Positions 8,021 through 15,806 of a stretch of DNA of 48,101 nt are shown here, piece by piece. Position numbers and translations under genes: made by a program. Origin of the DNA: Lachnospiraceae bacterium. Its GTDB lineage: Bacteria > Bacillota > Clostridia > Lachnospirales > Lachnospiraceae. Where the stretch lies: the NCBI GenBank assembly GCA_024696945.1, contig JAILGF010000014.1:1-48101 (forward strand). Direction: 5' to 3'. How positions within the stretch are numbered: position 1 is the first letter of the stretch; every line of letters starts with the position of its first letter. The notes under the pieces were generated by a model. That model saw only the letters and a list, made by a program, of their open reading frames with translations. It did not search any database and was not told the origin of the DNA.

Positions 8021-8812
8021 TTAATCAAGTGCCCACTTAAGACCTTCTTCAAGGTATTTTCTCCAGAAATTAAAATCATGTATTCCGGGGCCAGTAACAA
8101 AAGTAACGGGAACCTTGTTTTCCTCAAGAAATGCTGCAAAAAGACGGTTAGGTTCGATAAGAAAGTCCTCGGTTCCGCATGCCATAAAGATATCGGGGAA
8201 CTGCTTTTTATCCTCGATAAGCTTCTTTACAAGGTACTCCGGGTTGTTCTCTGAAGTCTCTATATCCTTTGGATCACCGAAGGTCCATCTGTAATAATCA
8301 TAGTTAGCCATAGGGTTATCCATTTCGGGAGAAAGGATTTTTATCATACCCTGGATAAGTGCGGATGAAAGAGCTATAACCTTAGAGAAGGTCTCGTTAA
8401 ACATAAGACCGGTATGAAGAGCACCGAAACCGCCCATCGAAAGACCGCCTATAAATGTGTCCTCTCTCTTGTCAGAAAGAGCAAAGGTCTTTCTTGTATA
8501 CCCGATAAACTCCTCGCCCACATAAGAAGCATATCTGTAGCCGGTAGCCTTGTTGTTTAAATAGAAGCTGTTGTCACCGTTGGGCATGAAGAAGTTCACG
8601 TTATACTTATTTGCAAGATCCGTCAAAGGCGCATTTGAAGACCAATCACTCTCACAGCCGGAGTATCCGTGAAGCAGATACACGTTTTTAGTCGTACGCT
8701 TAAAATAAGGCGTGTCCGGTGTGCCCATTGCGTTATCGTTACAAAGGACAGCTACAAAATGTACAGGTCTTGATAATGTTTTCGAAAAAAATGTTCCGTC
8801 AAATTTTGCCAT
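8021..8812 (-). CDS. Alpha/beta-hydrolase, esterase D / tributyrin-esterase family
   Basis: Predicted cytoplasmic serine carboxylesterase acting on short acyl esters. The fold is marked by the oxyanion segment LLHGYSGCESDW, the nucleophile elbow GLSMGG (Ser about 125), an acid in GTEDFL (Asp about 216) and His in IHDFNFW (about 245). The 263-residue length and sequence resemble EstA/tributyrin esterases and S-formylglutathione hydrolases; rumen relatives include feruloyl and acetyl esterases. No signal peptide is seen. The start at 8812 is preferred over 8842 because a GGAGAAG site precedes it directly. It lies 91 bases after the flavodiiron gene, and a palindromic repeat sits in the gap. Confidence 0.85.
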   Translation of the reverse strand: MAKFDGTFFSKTLSRPVHFVAVLCNDNAMGTPDTPYFKRTTKNVYLLHGYSGCESDWSSNAPLTDLANKYNVNFFMPNGDNSFYLNNKATGYRYASYVGEEFIGYTRKTFALSDKREDTFIGGLSMGGFGALHTGLMFNETFSKVIALSSALIQGMIKILSPEMDNPMANYDYYRWTFGDPKDIETSENNPEYLVKKLIEDKKQFPDIFMACGTEDFLIEPNRLFAAFLEENKVPVTFVTGPGIHDFNFWRKYLEEGLKWALD

Positions 8813-8848
8813 ATCTTCTCTTCTCCTATGATTTATTGTCAAGCTTTA

Positions 8849-8882
8849 AGACTCTTCGGTGCGGAAGCACCTCAGAATGACA
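8849..8882. repeat. Small palindromic interspersed repeat, copy 2
   Basis: AGACTCTTCGGTGC, a GGAA loop, then GCACCTCAGAATGACA. It shares its outer arms with the copy at 2482-2513, while the inner stem has compensating changes (GGG/CCC versus GGTGC/GCACC). Confidence 0.7.
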
Positions 8883-8903
8883 AATTTTCTGTAAAAACGT
8901 TTT

Positions 8904-10697
8904 CTACTTAATAGGTTCGAAATCGGATGCCGGATGCTTACACAACGGACAGATAAAATCGTCGGGAAGCTCGTCGCCCTCATAGATGTATCCGCAGATC
9001 TTGCATACCCAGCCCTTCTTTCCTTCTGTTGCGGGCTTCGGCTTAACCTTGTCCTGATAATAGGTGTAGGTCATGGTCTCCTTGTCGGACATAACCCTCG
9101 CTTCTGTTACCGAGCATATGAACATTCCGTGGGTATCGAGATCCACATACTGCTCAACCTTTAATGACATAAACGCATTGATATATCTTCCGAGGAATGC
9201 CAGTCCGTTGTCCGAACGCATAACCTCCGTACCTTCAAATTTGTTAACATTCCTGCCGCTTCTGAAACCAAACGACTCAAATACGGAGAATGGTGCTTCA
9301 ACAGACAGACAGTTTACATTCATAATACCGGTCTGTTTGATCACATGATGCGAATAATTCTGCTTATTTATGCAGACAGCAACACGGTTCGGAGTACTGG
9401 TAACCTGCGAAACGGTATTAACTATGCAGCCGTTATCCTTGCTGCCGTCATTTGAAGTTACAACGTACAGGCCGTAACCGATCTTAAACAGTGCAGTCAG
9501 GTCATTCTTGTTTGCCGTATCGGGAGCTGCTGCCATATAATCCATACAGAGCTCATCGGCAAGCTTTTCAACCTGCTCCTTGCTGACGTCATTAAGTGCA
9601 GAGGTGATCTTAACGGTTGTATCAGTAAATGTCAGATTCTTACAGTTTGCAAGCATTTCCTTCATAACCTTTGCAGCCATCGGAGCCCAGGAGCCGTTCT
9701 CTATAAGGCCTATGGTCTTGTTCTTAAATCCGCGCTCGGTCAGATGATTGATAAATTCCCTCATGAACGGGAAGATATCTGCATTGTAAGTTGTTGTGGC
9801 GAGCACTATCCTGCCGTATCTGAACGCATCCTCAACCACTTCTGCCATATCGGAACGGGCCAGATCGTTTACAACCACCTTAGGGCAGCCCTTTGCTTTC
9901 AGCCTGTCAGCCAAAAGATCTACTGCCTTCTTTGTATTTCCATAAACGGAGGTATAGGCGATCATAATACCGTCCGACTCTACTCCGTAGCTTGACCAGG
10001 TATTGTAGAGGTCCAGATAATAGCCCAGATTCTCGGTAAGGACCGGTCCGTGAAGAGGACATATCTTAGCTATGTCAAGCCCTGCTGCCTTCTTTAAAAC
10101 CGCCTGAACTTGTGCACCGTACTTTCCTACGATCCCGAAATAGTAACGTCTTGCCTCGCAAGCCCAGTCATCATCCTCTGCGTCAAGTGCGCCGAATTTT
10201 CCGAAGCCGTCTGCTGAGAAAAGAACCTTGTCAAAGGTATCATAGGTCATTATAACCTCAGGCCAGTGAACCATGGGAGCCGCAATAAACTTCAAAACGT
10301 GTTTTCCGAGCGGCAGTTCATCACCTTCTGCAACAATAAGCCTTCTGTCTTCGAATTCCTTTCCGAAGAAATTCTTCATCATACCGAAAGCCTTTTGAGA
10401 AGAAACGATCGTTGCCTCGGGATACGTGTTCATGAAATTCACAATGTTGGCCGAGTGATCGGGCTCCATGTGCTGTACCACCAGATAATCGGGCTTCTTT
10501 CCCTCAAGAGCCTTAGCCACATTGTCAAGCCACTCATGAGTAAAATTCCTGTCAACCGTATCCATAACGGCAATCTTATAATCCTTGACCACATATGAAT
10601 TGTATGCCATTCCCTCAGGCACTACATACTGACCTTCAAATAAGTCGATCTGATGGTCATTAACCCCTACATAAACTATGTCGTTTGTAATATACAT
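8904..10697 (-). CDS. Flavodiiron protein with flavin-reductase and rubredoxin domains
   Basis: Soluble enzyme that reduces O2 to water and/or NO to N2O, protecting anaerobes. The 597 residues hold four modules. The metallo-beta-lactamase diiron domain (1-240) has ligands HMEPDH (76-81), His144, Asp163 and His216. It is followed by a flavodoxin domain (about 240-390, YTSVYGNTKKA) and a flavin-reductase-like domain (about 400-535). The C-terminal rubredoxin has CKICGYIYEG and CPLCKHPA. The fused rubredoxin and reductase let one chain pass electrons to the FMN/diiron site. AGGAGG precedes ATG 10697. It starts 22 bases after the ABC ATPase gene, so read-through from that operon is likely. Confidence 0.93.
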   Translation of the reverse strand: MYITNDIVYVGVNDHQIDLFEGQYVVPEGMAYNSYVVKDYKIAVMDTVDRNFTHEWLDNVAKALEGKKPDYLVVQHMEPDHSANIVNFMNTYPEATIVSSQKAFGMMKNFFGKEFEDRRLIVAEGDELPLGKHVLKFIAAPMVHWPEVIMTYDTFDKVLFSADGFGKFGALDAEDDDWACEARRYYFGIVGKYGAQVQAVLKKAAGLDIAKICPLHGPVLTENLGYYLDLYNTWSSYGVESDGIMIAYTSVYGNTKKAVDLLADRLKAKGCPKVVVNDLARSDMAEVVEDAFRYGRIVLATTTYNADIFPFMREFINHLTERGFKNKTIGLIENGSWAPMAAKVMKEMLANCKNLTFTDTTVKITSALNDVSKEQVEKLADELCMDYMAAAPDTANKNDLTALFKIGYGLYVVTSNDGSKDNGCIVNTVSQVTSTPNRVAVCINKQNYSHHVIKQTGIMNVNCLSVEAPFSVFESFGFRSGRNVNKFEGTEVMRSDNGLAFLGRYINAFMSLKVEQYVDLDTHGMFICSVTEARVMSDKETMTYTYYQDKVKPKPATEGKKGWVCKICGYIYEGDELPDDFICPLCKHPASDFEPIK

Positions 10698-10719
10698 TTA
10701 TTATCCTCCTGTCTCTAAT

Positions 10720-11445
10720 TTATAAAACTTTAGAAAGGAACTCCTTCAGCCTGGGGCTCTTCGGATTTCCGAAGAATTGCTCCGGGGGAGCTTCCTCTGC
10801 AATAACTCCTTCATCAATGAACATTATCCTCGAGCCGACCTCTCTGGCGAAGCCCATCTCATGGGTTACGACCACCATGGTCATACCCGTTTCGGCCAGC
10901 TGCTTCATTATCTCAAGAACCTCTCCGACCATTTCAGGATCAAGAGCCGAAGTAGGCTCGTCAAAAAGCATCACATCCGGCTTCATGACCAAGGCTCTCG
11001 CAATTGCGATCCTCTGCTTCTGTCCGCCGGAAAGCATATCCGGATAGCTTTCGGCTTTATCAAAAAGCCCCACCTTCTTTAATAGCTCGTCGGCTCTTGC
11101 ATTTGCCTCATCCTTTGACATAAGCTTGAGCTTTACCGGAGCAAGCGTAAGATTCTTCCTTATGGTCAGATGCGGGAAAAGGTAAAAGTGCTGGAAAACC
11201 ATGCCCATCTTTTCCCTTATCTTGTACAGCTGCTTTTCAGGTGCATTCGTTATGTCCACACCGCCGAAAACTATAGAACCCGCGGTAGGAGTTTCAAGGC
11301 GGTTCAGGCATCTTAGGAAGGTACTTTTTCCCGAGCCCGAGGGTCCTATGACAACCACCTTTTCACCCTTATTGATCACGGTATCTATTCCTTTCAGTAC
11401 CTCGTTGGAACCGAAGGCTTTTTTCAGTCCTTTAACCTCTATCAC
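10720..11445 (-). CDS. Polar amino-acid ABC transporter, ATP-binding protein
   Basis: Energises uptake of a polar amino acid (GlnQ/ArtP type). The 241 residues carry Walker A GPSGSGKS, the Q-loop in [11 protein letters not shown], the signature LSGGQKQR, Walker [13 protein letters not shown] and the H-loop THEMG. It overlaps the permease gene by 14 bases, so the two are translationally coupled. The family name is certain; the substrate (glutamine, cystine, arginine or other) cannot be told from sequence. Confidence 0.93.
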   Translation of the reverse strand: MIEVKGLKKAFGSNEVLKGIDTVINKGEKVVVIGPSGSGKSTFLRCLNRLETPTAGSIVFGGVDITNAPEKQLYKIREKMGMVFQHFYLFPHLTIRKNLTLAPVKLKLMSKDEANARADELLKKVGLFDKAESYPDMLSGGQKQRIAIARALVMKPDVMLFDEPTSALDPEMVGEVLEIMKQLAETGMTMVVVTHEMGFAREVGSRIMFIDEGVIAEEAPPEQFFGNPKSPRLKEFLSKVL

Positions 11446-12124
11446 TCTTCTTGAGCCTCCTTTCCAGCTTTCCTACAAGTGCGGAAAGACCCACAACTAT
11501 AACAAGATAGATAAGGGCGACCGCAAACAACGGCAGGAACGGCTCATAAGTATTGCTTCGGATAATATCTCCTCCCTTGGTAAGATCGACTAAGGCGATA
11601 TATCCTGCAACCGAAGTCTCTTTGAGCAATACAATGCATTCGTTGGCCAGAGCCGGAAGCACGTTTTTAAATGCCTGCGGCAGTATGATATGCTTCATGG
11701 TCTTGGCATAATTCAGTCCCAAGCTTGCGCCCGCTTCAAACTGCCCCTTGTCAATGGACATGATACCCGAACGCACGATCTCAGCCACATATGCACCTGA
11801 ATTAATACCGAAAGCAAGTATTCCGACGATGGTCTTATCGATTCTCACCGATGCAAAGATAACATAGTAGATTATAAGGAGCTGCACCATAACGGGTGTT
11901 CCCCTTATGACCGTAAGATAAAGCTTGCAGACCAGATTCATTATCTTAAACTTTCCGGTCCTGTCATGCGTGGCACGCACGATTGCAACCAGAAAGCCTA
12001 TCAGCATACCTATCATAACGGCAAAAACCGTAATGATGAGTGTGGTCTTAAGTCCGTCAACAAGATATTTCCATCTGTCGTCAACTATAAAGGTTTCATG
12101 GAGTTTATCCAAAAATGAACTCAA
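11432..12124 (-). CDS. Polar amino-acid ABC transporter, permease
   Basis: Membrane component of the same transporter, HisM/GlnP type, with about five membrane spans over 230 residues. The family loop [20 protein letters not shown], which docks on the ATPase, is present. [14 protein letters not shown] segment typical of amino-acid permeases is also present. The gene lies 45 bases after the binding-protein gene. Confidence 0.92.
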   Translation of the reverse strand: MSSFLDKLHETFIVDDRWKYLVDGLKTTLIITVFAVMIGMLIGFLVAIVRATHDRTGKFKIMNLVCKLYLTVIRGTPVMVQLLIIYYVIFASVRIDKTIVGILAFGINSGAYVAEIVRSGIMSIDKGQFEAGASLGLNYAKTMKHIILPQAFKNVLPALANECIVLLKETSVAGYIALVDLTKGGDIIRSNTYEPFLPLFAVALIYLVIVVGLSALVGKLERRLKKSDRG

Positions 12125-12169
12125 TTATCAATCTCCTCCGATAACACCGGTTTTATCCGGCGTTCAAAC

Positions 12170-12958
12170 TCATTTCTTTACAATGATAACCTGTGTAGAA
12201 GTAGCATAACCCTGAGTAAAGCTTACATTCTTCTTACGATCCTCAGTAACGGAAATACCTGCCACACCTACATCGGCCTTGCCTGAATCAACAGCGCTGA
12301 TGATCGCATCGAATTCCATATTTTCAATCTCAAGATCAACTCCGAGCTTGTCGCATACGGCTCTCATCATGTCAACATCGATACCGACTATCTGTCCGCC
12401 TTCCATGCTCTCGTAAGGAGGAAATTCTGCATTTGTGGCCATGATAAGCTTTCCATTCCTTGCTATCGATGAATCCGCAACATATGAAGCATGATCTGCA
12501 TCCTCACCTATCCAGTGGGAAACTATCTCGTCAAGCTTGCCTTCGCTCATTAAAGCGGAAATGGCATCGTCAAGCTTCTTTCCGAGTTCGTCGTTTCCCA
12601 GCTTATATGCGATCGAATATTCCTCTTCAACAAAAGGAACATCAAGGATCTTTAAATCATCGTTCTTCTTAACAAATTCCTTGGCAGGCTCACGGTCAAT
12701 GATAACAGCATCGATCTTGCCCTGCTTTAATGCCTGGATGGCATCCGCACCCTTATTGTATGCCTCAACGGTAGCGTTCTCAACATCACCCGCAAAAATA
12801 TAGCCGGTCGTACCGAGCTGGGTACCGATAACCTTTCCTACAAGGTCATCCGCGCTCTTAATGTCAGATCCACCCGTTTTGGCTCCGGAATCGGATGAAC
12901 CGCATCCTCCGAGAACCAGTGTCATAACCAGCAATGTGATAATAAATATTTTTTTCAT
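12170..12958 (-). CDS. Amino-acid ABC transporter binding lipoprotein, circularly permuted
   Basis: Extracellular solute-binding protein of the downstream permease/ATPase. It has a lipoprotein signal (MKKIFIITLL..LVLGGC) with lipid attachment at Cys19. In the ordinary family order the KLIMATNAEFPPYE half comes first and the DLVGKVIGTQLGTTGY half second. Here the order is reversed: the C-terminal lobe-2 segment ending in the usual terminal VSHWIG motif occupies residues 35-150. After a short linker (about 150-168) comes the normally N-terminal segment, ending at ATSTQVIIVKK. The product is full length (262 residues) and both halves are complete. A weak -10 (TATAAT, complement 12998-13003) without a clear -35 lies upstream. 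Confidence 0.9.
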   Translation of the reverse strand: MKKIFIITLLVMTLVLGGCGSSDSGAKTGGSDIKSADDLVGKVIGTQLGTTGYIFAGDVENATVEAYNKGADAIQALKQGKIDAVIIDREPAKEFVKKNDDLKILDVPFVEEEYSIAYKLGNDELGKKLDDAISALMSEGKLDEIVSHWIGEDADHASYVADSSIARNGKLIMATNAEFPPYESMEGGQIVGIDVDMMRAVCDKLGVDLEIENMEFDAIISAVDSGKADVGVAGISVTEDRKKNVSFTQGYATSTQVIIVKK

Positions 12959-13053
12959 AGTATAAACCTATCCTTTCCGAATCGTTTAAAATAAAACATT
13001 ATAATTCTACCACTTTATCCTTAAAAATGCAACAAAATATGATAAAGCAAAGC

Positions 13054-13085
13054 CCCTTAAGACAATCCGAAGATTTTCTTAAGGG
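13054..13085 (-). terminator. Terminator-like hairpin after the symporter
   Basis: CCCTTAAGA and TCTTAAGGG form a nine-bp stem with a 14-base loop. The following GCTTTGCTTT is an imperfect T-tract on the minus strand. Confidence 0.6.
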
Positions 13086-13113
13086 ACTCAGATATTATAA
13101 GGAGATTCTGTTA

Positions 13114-14652
13114 TCAATCACTTGAAAGCTGTCTTGACTTCTTAACGGTGATGTTTACATTGTAGCATTCAAAGATATTGTCAACACGGTTCTTGTCCTT
13201 CTGAGAATTTCTTGTAACAGCAGAAACGATCGGAACAATGATAAGCCCTGCTATCATAGCTGCGGCACCTGCAACGATCGGTGAAAGGGAATCAATAAAC
13301 AGGCTGGCTACGGTAATGCCGACTCCGCTTAAGAAGCTTGCCCATACAGCAGGTCTTGTAACCTTCTTCCAATATAAGCCGTAAAGGAAAGGTGCCAGGA
13401 AGGAACCTGCAAGTGCGCCCCACGAAATACCCATCAGCTGTGCGATGGCTGTAGGCGGATCGAGTGCGATAACAACTGAAACTACTACGAAGAAGACGAT
13501 CATTATCCTCATGATGAGAAGCTGTTTCTTCTGGTCCATATTCTTTATAATATTGTCCTTTAATAAGTCAAGTGTAAGTGTTGAACTTGATGTAAGAACA
13601 AGTGCCGAAAGTGTCGACATCGAAGCTGAAAGCACAAGCACTACAACCACACCGATCAGGATGTCTGAAAGTGAATTCTGAAGCATAGCGGGTACGATAC
13701 CGTCATATGCAACGGCACCGGTCTCAGCATTGATAAAGCTTGCACCCTCGCCGCCGAAAAGTCTTCCGAAGCCGCCCATGAAATATGAGCCGCCGCCGAT
13801 GATGATAGCAAAGAATGTCGATACGATAGTTCCTGTCTTAATAGATTTCTCATCCTTTATAGCATAGAACTTCTGGACCATCTGAGGAAGTCCCCATGTA
13901 CCGAGCGAGGTAAGGATAACTACGCTTAAGAGTCCTGAAGGATCCGGTCCGAAGAATGAAGCAAACACACCGGGCTGCTCAGCTGTTTCTGCTGCCTGAA
14001 CATTTGAAAGAGCTTTGATCGCCTCGGTAAATCCGCCCTGTCCTGCAAGGACACTGGCGATAACTGCTATGATACCGACCAGCATGATCATACCCTGTAT
14101 AAAGTCATTCATACTTGAAGCCATGTATCCTCCAAGGATTACATAAACTCCTGTAAGTACTGCCATACCGATAACTACTGCTGCATAAGGGATATCAAAG
14201 GCAAGTGCAAAAAGCTTTGAAAGTCCGTTGTAAACAGATGCCGTATAAGGGATAAGGAAAACGAAAGCTATTGCTGAAGCGGCAATCTTTAAAGCCTTGC
14301 AGTCGTATCTCTTTCCGAAGAAATCCGGCATGGTTGAAGACTTAAGGTGATTTGTCATAACCCTTGTTCTTCTGCCGAGGATTACCCATGCGAGCATGGA
14401 ACCTATAAGAGCGTTTCCGATACCTATCCATGTGGATGCTATACCGAATTTCCATCCGAACTGTCCTGCATATCCTACAAAGATAACTGCCGAGAAATAG
14501 GATGTTCCGAAAGAGAATGCAGCCATCCAAGGACCGACCTTTCTTCCGCCGAGTACGAAATCATCTACTCCGGTTACCTTTTTCTTTGCGCTGACACCTA
14601 CCAGGATCATTAATGTAAAGAAGATAACCAGTATAAGAATTTTTACTACCAT
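13114..14652 (-). CDS. Sodium:solute symporter (SSS family)
   Basis: Membrane carrier of the PutP/PanF superfamily that couples Na+ entry to solute uptake. The 512-residue protein has about 13 hydrophobic spans. Early motifs are DFVLGGRKVGPW and FGTSYFSAVIFVGYAG, and the TM5-6 signature GGYMASSMNDFIQG follows, all typical of SSS. The substrate (proline, pantothenate, sialic acid or other) cannot be fixed. The ATG at 14652 is 26 bases from its only good ribosome binding site, with a hairpin between. It is divergent from an Rrf2-type regulator, with two palindromes in the shared region. Confidence 0.92.
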   Translation of the reverse strand: MVVKILILVIFFTLMILVGVSAKKKVTGVDDFVLGGRKVGPWMAAFSFGTSYFSAVIFVGYAGQFGWKFGIASTWIGIGNALIGSMLAWVILGRRTRVMTNHLKSSTMPDFFGKRYDCKALKIAASAIAFVFLIPYTASVYNGLSKLFALAFDIPYAAVVIGMAVLTGVYVILGGYMASSMNDFIQGMIMLVGIIAVIASVLAGQGGFTEAIKALSNVQAAETAEQPGVFASFFGPDPSGLLSVVILTSLGTWGLPQMVQKFYAIKDEKSIKTGTIVSTFFAIIIGGGSYFMGGFGRLFGGEGASFINAETGAVAYDGIVPAMLQNSLSDILIGVVVVLVLSASMSTLSALVLTSSSTLTLDLLKDNIIKNMDQKKQLLIMRIMIVFFVVVSVVIALDPPTAIAQLMGISWGALAGSFLAPFLYGLYWKKVTRPAVWASFLSGVGITVASLFIDSLSPIVAGAAAMIAGLIIVPIVSAVTRNSQKDKNRVDNIFECYNVNITVKKSRQLSSD

Positions 14653-14661
14653 AATACATAT

Positions 14662-14683
14662 CTGCCGCTTATCGGCAGCCTCC
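14662..14683 (-). promoter_or_regulatory. Ribosome binding site followed by a hairpin
   Basis: On the minus strand GGAGG (complement 14679-14683) is followed at once by CTGCCG-ATAAG-CGGCAG (complement 14662-14678), then nine bases to the ATG. Folding the hairpin brings the ribosome binding site to a normal distance. Confidence 0.7.
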
Positions 14684-14707
14684 TTGTTTTGTGGTTTACT
14701 TTAATGG

Positions 14708-14728
14708 TTTAAAGCGTTGTGCTTTAAA
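14708..14728. promoter_or_regulatory. Inverted repeat in the symporter leader
   Basis: TTTAAAGC and GCTTTAAA are separated by GTTGT. It lies downstream of the symporter -10 box, in the expected 5' untranslated region. It could be an operator or a short RNA stem. Confidence 0.5.
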
Positions 14729-14737
14729 GTGTTAAAG

Positions 14738-14768
14738 TGATGATATCATCATTTTTCATTTTTGTCAA
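14738..14768 (-). promoter_or_regulatory. Symporter promoter overlapped by a 14-bp palindrome
   Basis: Minus strand TTGACA (complement 14763-14768), 17-base spacer, TATCAT (complement 14740-14745). A perfect palindrome TGATGATATCATCA (14738-14751) covers the -10 box, a good place for a dimeric repressor. Confidence 0.75.
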
Positions 14769-14786
14769 CCATTATTTCAATTTTTC

Positions 14787-14818
14787 TTGATTTACCTACC
14801 TGCCTATGTTATAATAGG
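14787..14818 (+). promoter_or_regulatory. Promoter and possible operator of the Rrf2 gene
   Basis: TTGATT (14787-14792), 17 bases, TATAAT (14810-14815). The half-sites CCTAT and ATAGG (14803-14818) straddle the -10, consistent with autoregulation by the Rrf2 protein; that role is inference. Confidence 0.72.
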
Positions 14819-14851
14819 TTAAAATCAATCTACAGAAAGGTGCGTTATAAT

Positions 14852-15244
14852 ATGATATCAACCAAAGGAAGATACGCCCTGCGTGTAATGATGGATCTGG
14901 CTGAGCACAGCGATACTGAATTCGTTACACTGAAAAGCATTGCGGAACGACAGGGCATATCAAAAAAATATCTTGAGATAATAGTAAAGGAGCTGGTCGT
15001 CGGAAAGCTTGTAGAGGGCATCAGCGGTAAAGGCGGCGGATACAGGCTGATAAAGAAGCCCGAAGAATACTCTTTGGGCGAAATACTTGAATGTACCGAA
15101 GGTCCGTTTGTCACCGTGGCCTGCCTTGCAAAGGATGCCAAGGAATGCCCCAGAGCCTCCGAGTGCCGTACATTACCCGTTTGGGCCGAATATGACAGGA
15201 TGACACATGAGTTCTTCTATTCAAAAAAACTGACAGACCTTTAA
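14852..15244 (+). CDS. Rrf2-family transcriptional regulator
   Basis: DNA-binding regulator of the IscR/NsrR/CymR group. The 130-residue product begins MISTKGRYALRVMMDLAEHS and has the winged-helix recognition segment SKKYLEIIVKELV. The wing GISGKGGGYRL follows. Three cysteines near residues 92-106, in the pattern C-x7-C-x5-C, match the Fe-S-binding type, so it may sense iron-sulfur status, NO or redox. The start at 14852 follows an AGAAAGG site; the longer open frame upstream includes its own promoter. It is followed 13 bases later by the LURP-one-like gene and is divergent from the symporter. Confidence 0.92.
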   Translation: MISTKGRYALRVMMDLAEHSDTEFVTLKSIAERQGISKKYLEIIVKELVVGKLVEGISGKGGGYRLIKKPEEYSLGEILECTEGPFVTVACLAKDAKECPRASECRTLPVWAEYDRMTHEFFYSKKLTDL

Positions 15245-15257
15245 GAAAGGAGCAACA

Positions 15258-15725
15258 ATGGGAACTTTATTTATGAAGCAAAAAGCCCTGTCTATCAGGG
15301 AAAACTATGAACTGTACTGCGGAGACGAATTAAAATACATAATCAAGCGCCGCAAGCTTATGGCTAAAATGCCCGTATATGACATTTACAAAGAAGAAGG
15401 AACCGTAGGCTCCGTAGAGGTCGTAAGCAAAACCTCGCCTCTTACCTTCAAGATCAGTTTAAACGGTAACGATGAAGGTGAGATAAAATACGAAGAAATT
15501 CCGGGTGTCAACAAGCTTGATTATCCTTCAAAAGGGATAACCATTGACGGCAACAGCATTCTCTCCGAATTCGTGATTAAAGATGCCGGCAAAAAAACAA
15601 TAGGCACCATCAAGAAGAAAATAGTCTCCGTTGGTGATACCTATGATATAACATTTGAAAATGATGCCGATGAGCTGCTCTTCGCGGCACTCGCACTTGT
15701 AACCGATGAAACCTTCCACGGGTGA
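15258..15725 (+). CDS. LURP-one-related / Tubby-C-like protein
   Basis: A 155-residue soluble protein beginning MGTLFMKQKALSIRENYEL. The pattern of short beta strands (KRRKLMAKMPVYDIYKEEGTVG, then FVIKDAGKKTIGTIKKK) matches the LURP-one/YxjI family with a tubby-C-like barrel. The biochemical role of that family in bacteria is not established. An AAAGGAG site precedes ATG 15258. It lies 13 bases after the rrf2 stop, so the two are co-transcribed. Confidence 0.75.
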   Translation: MGTLFMKQKALSIRENYELYCGDELKYIIKRRKLMAKMPVYDIYKEEGTVGSVEVVSKTSPLTFKISLNGNDEGEIKYEEIPGVNKLDYPSKGITIDGNSILSEFVIKDAGKKTIGTIKKKIVSVGDTYDITFENDADELLFAALALVTDETFHG

Positions 15726-15767
15726 TCCGTATCTTACCTAAGATTTATATCTATCTTTATATTCCAT

Positions 15768-15806
15768 AAAAAACTTCGCCATTCATAAAGCTTGGCGAAG
15801 TTTTTT
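15768..15806. terminator. Bidirectional terminator
   Basis: AAAAAACTTCGCC pairs with GGCGAAGTTTTTT, perfect over 13 bp, with T-runs both ways. It ends the rrf2 transcript and the convergent XpaC-like gene, whose stop it touches. Confidence 0.92.
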
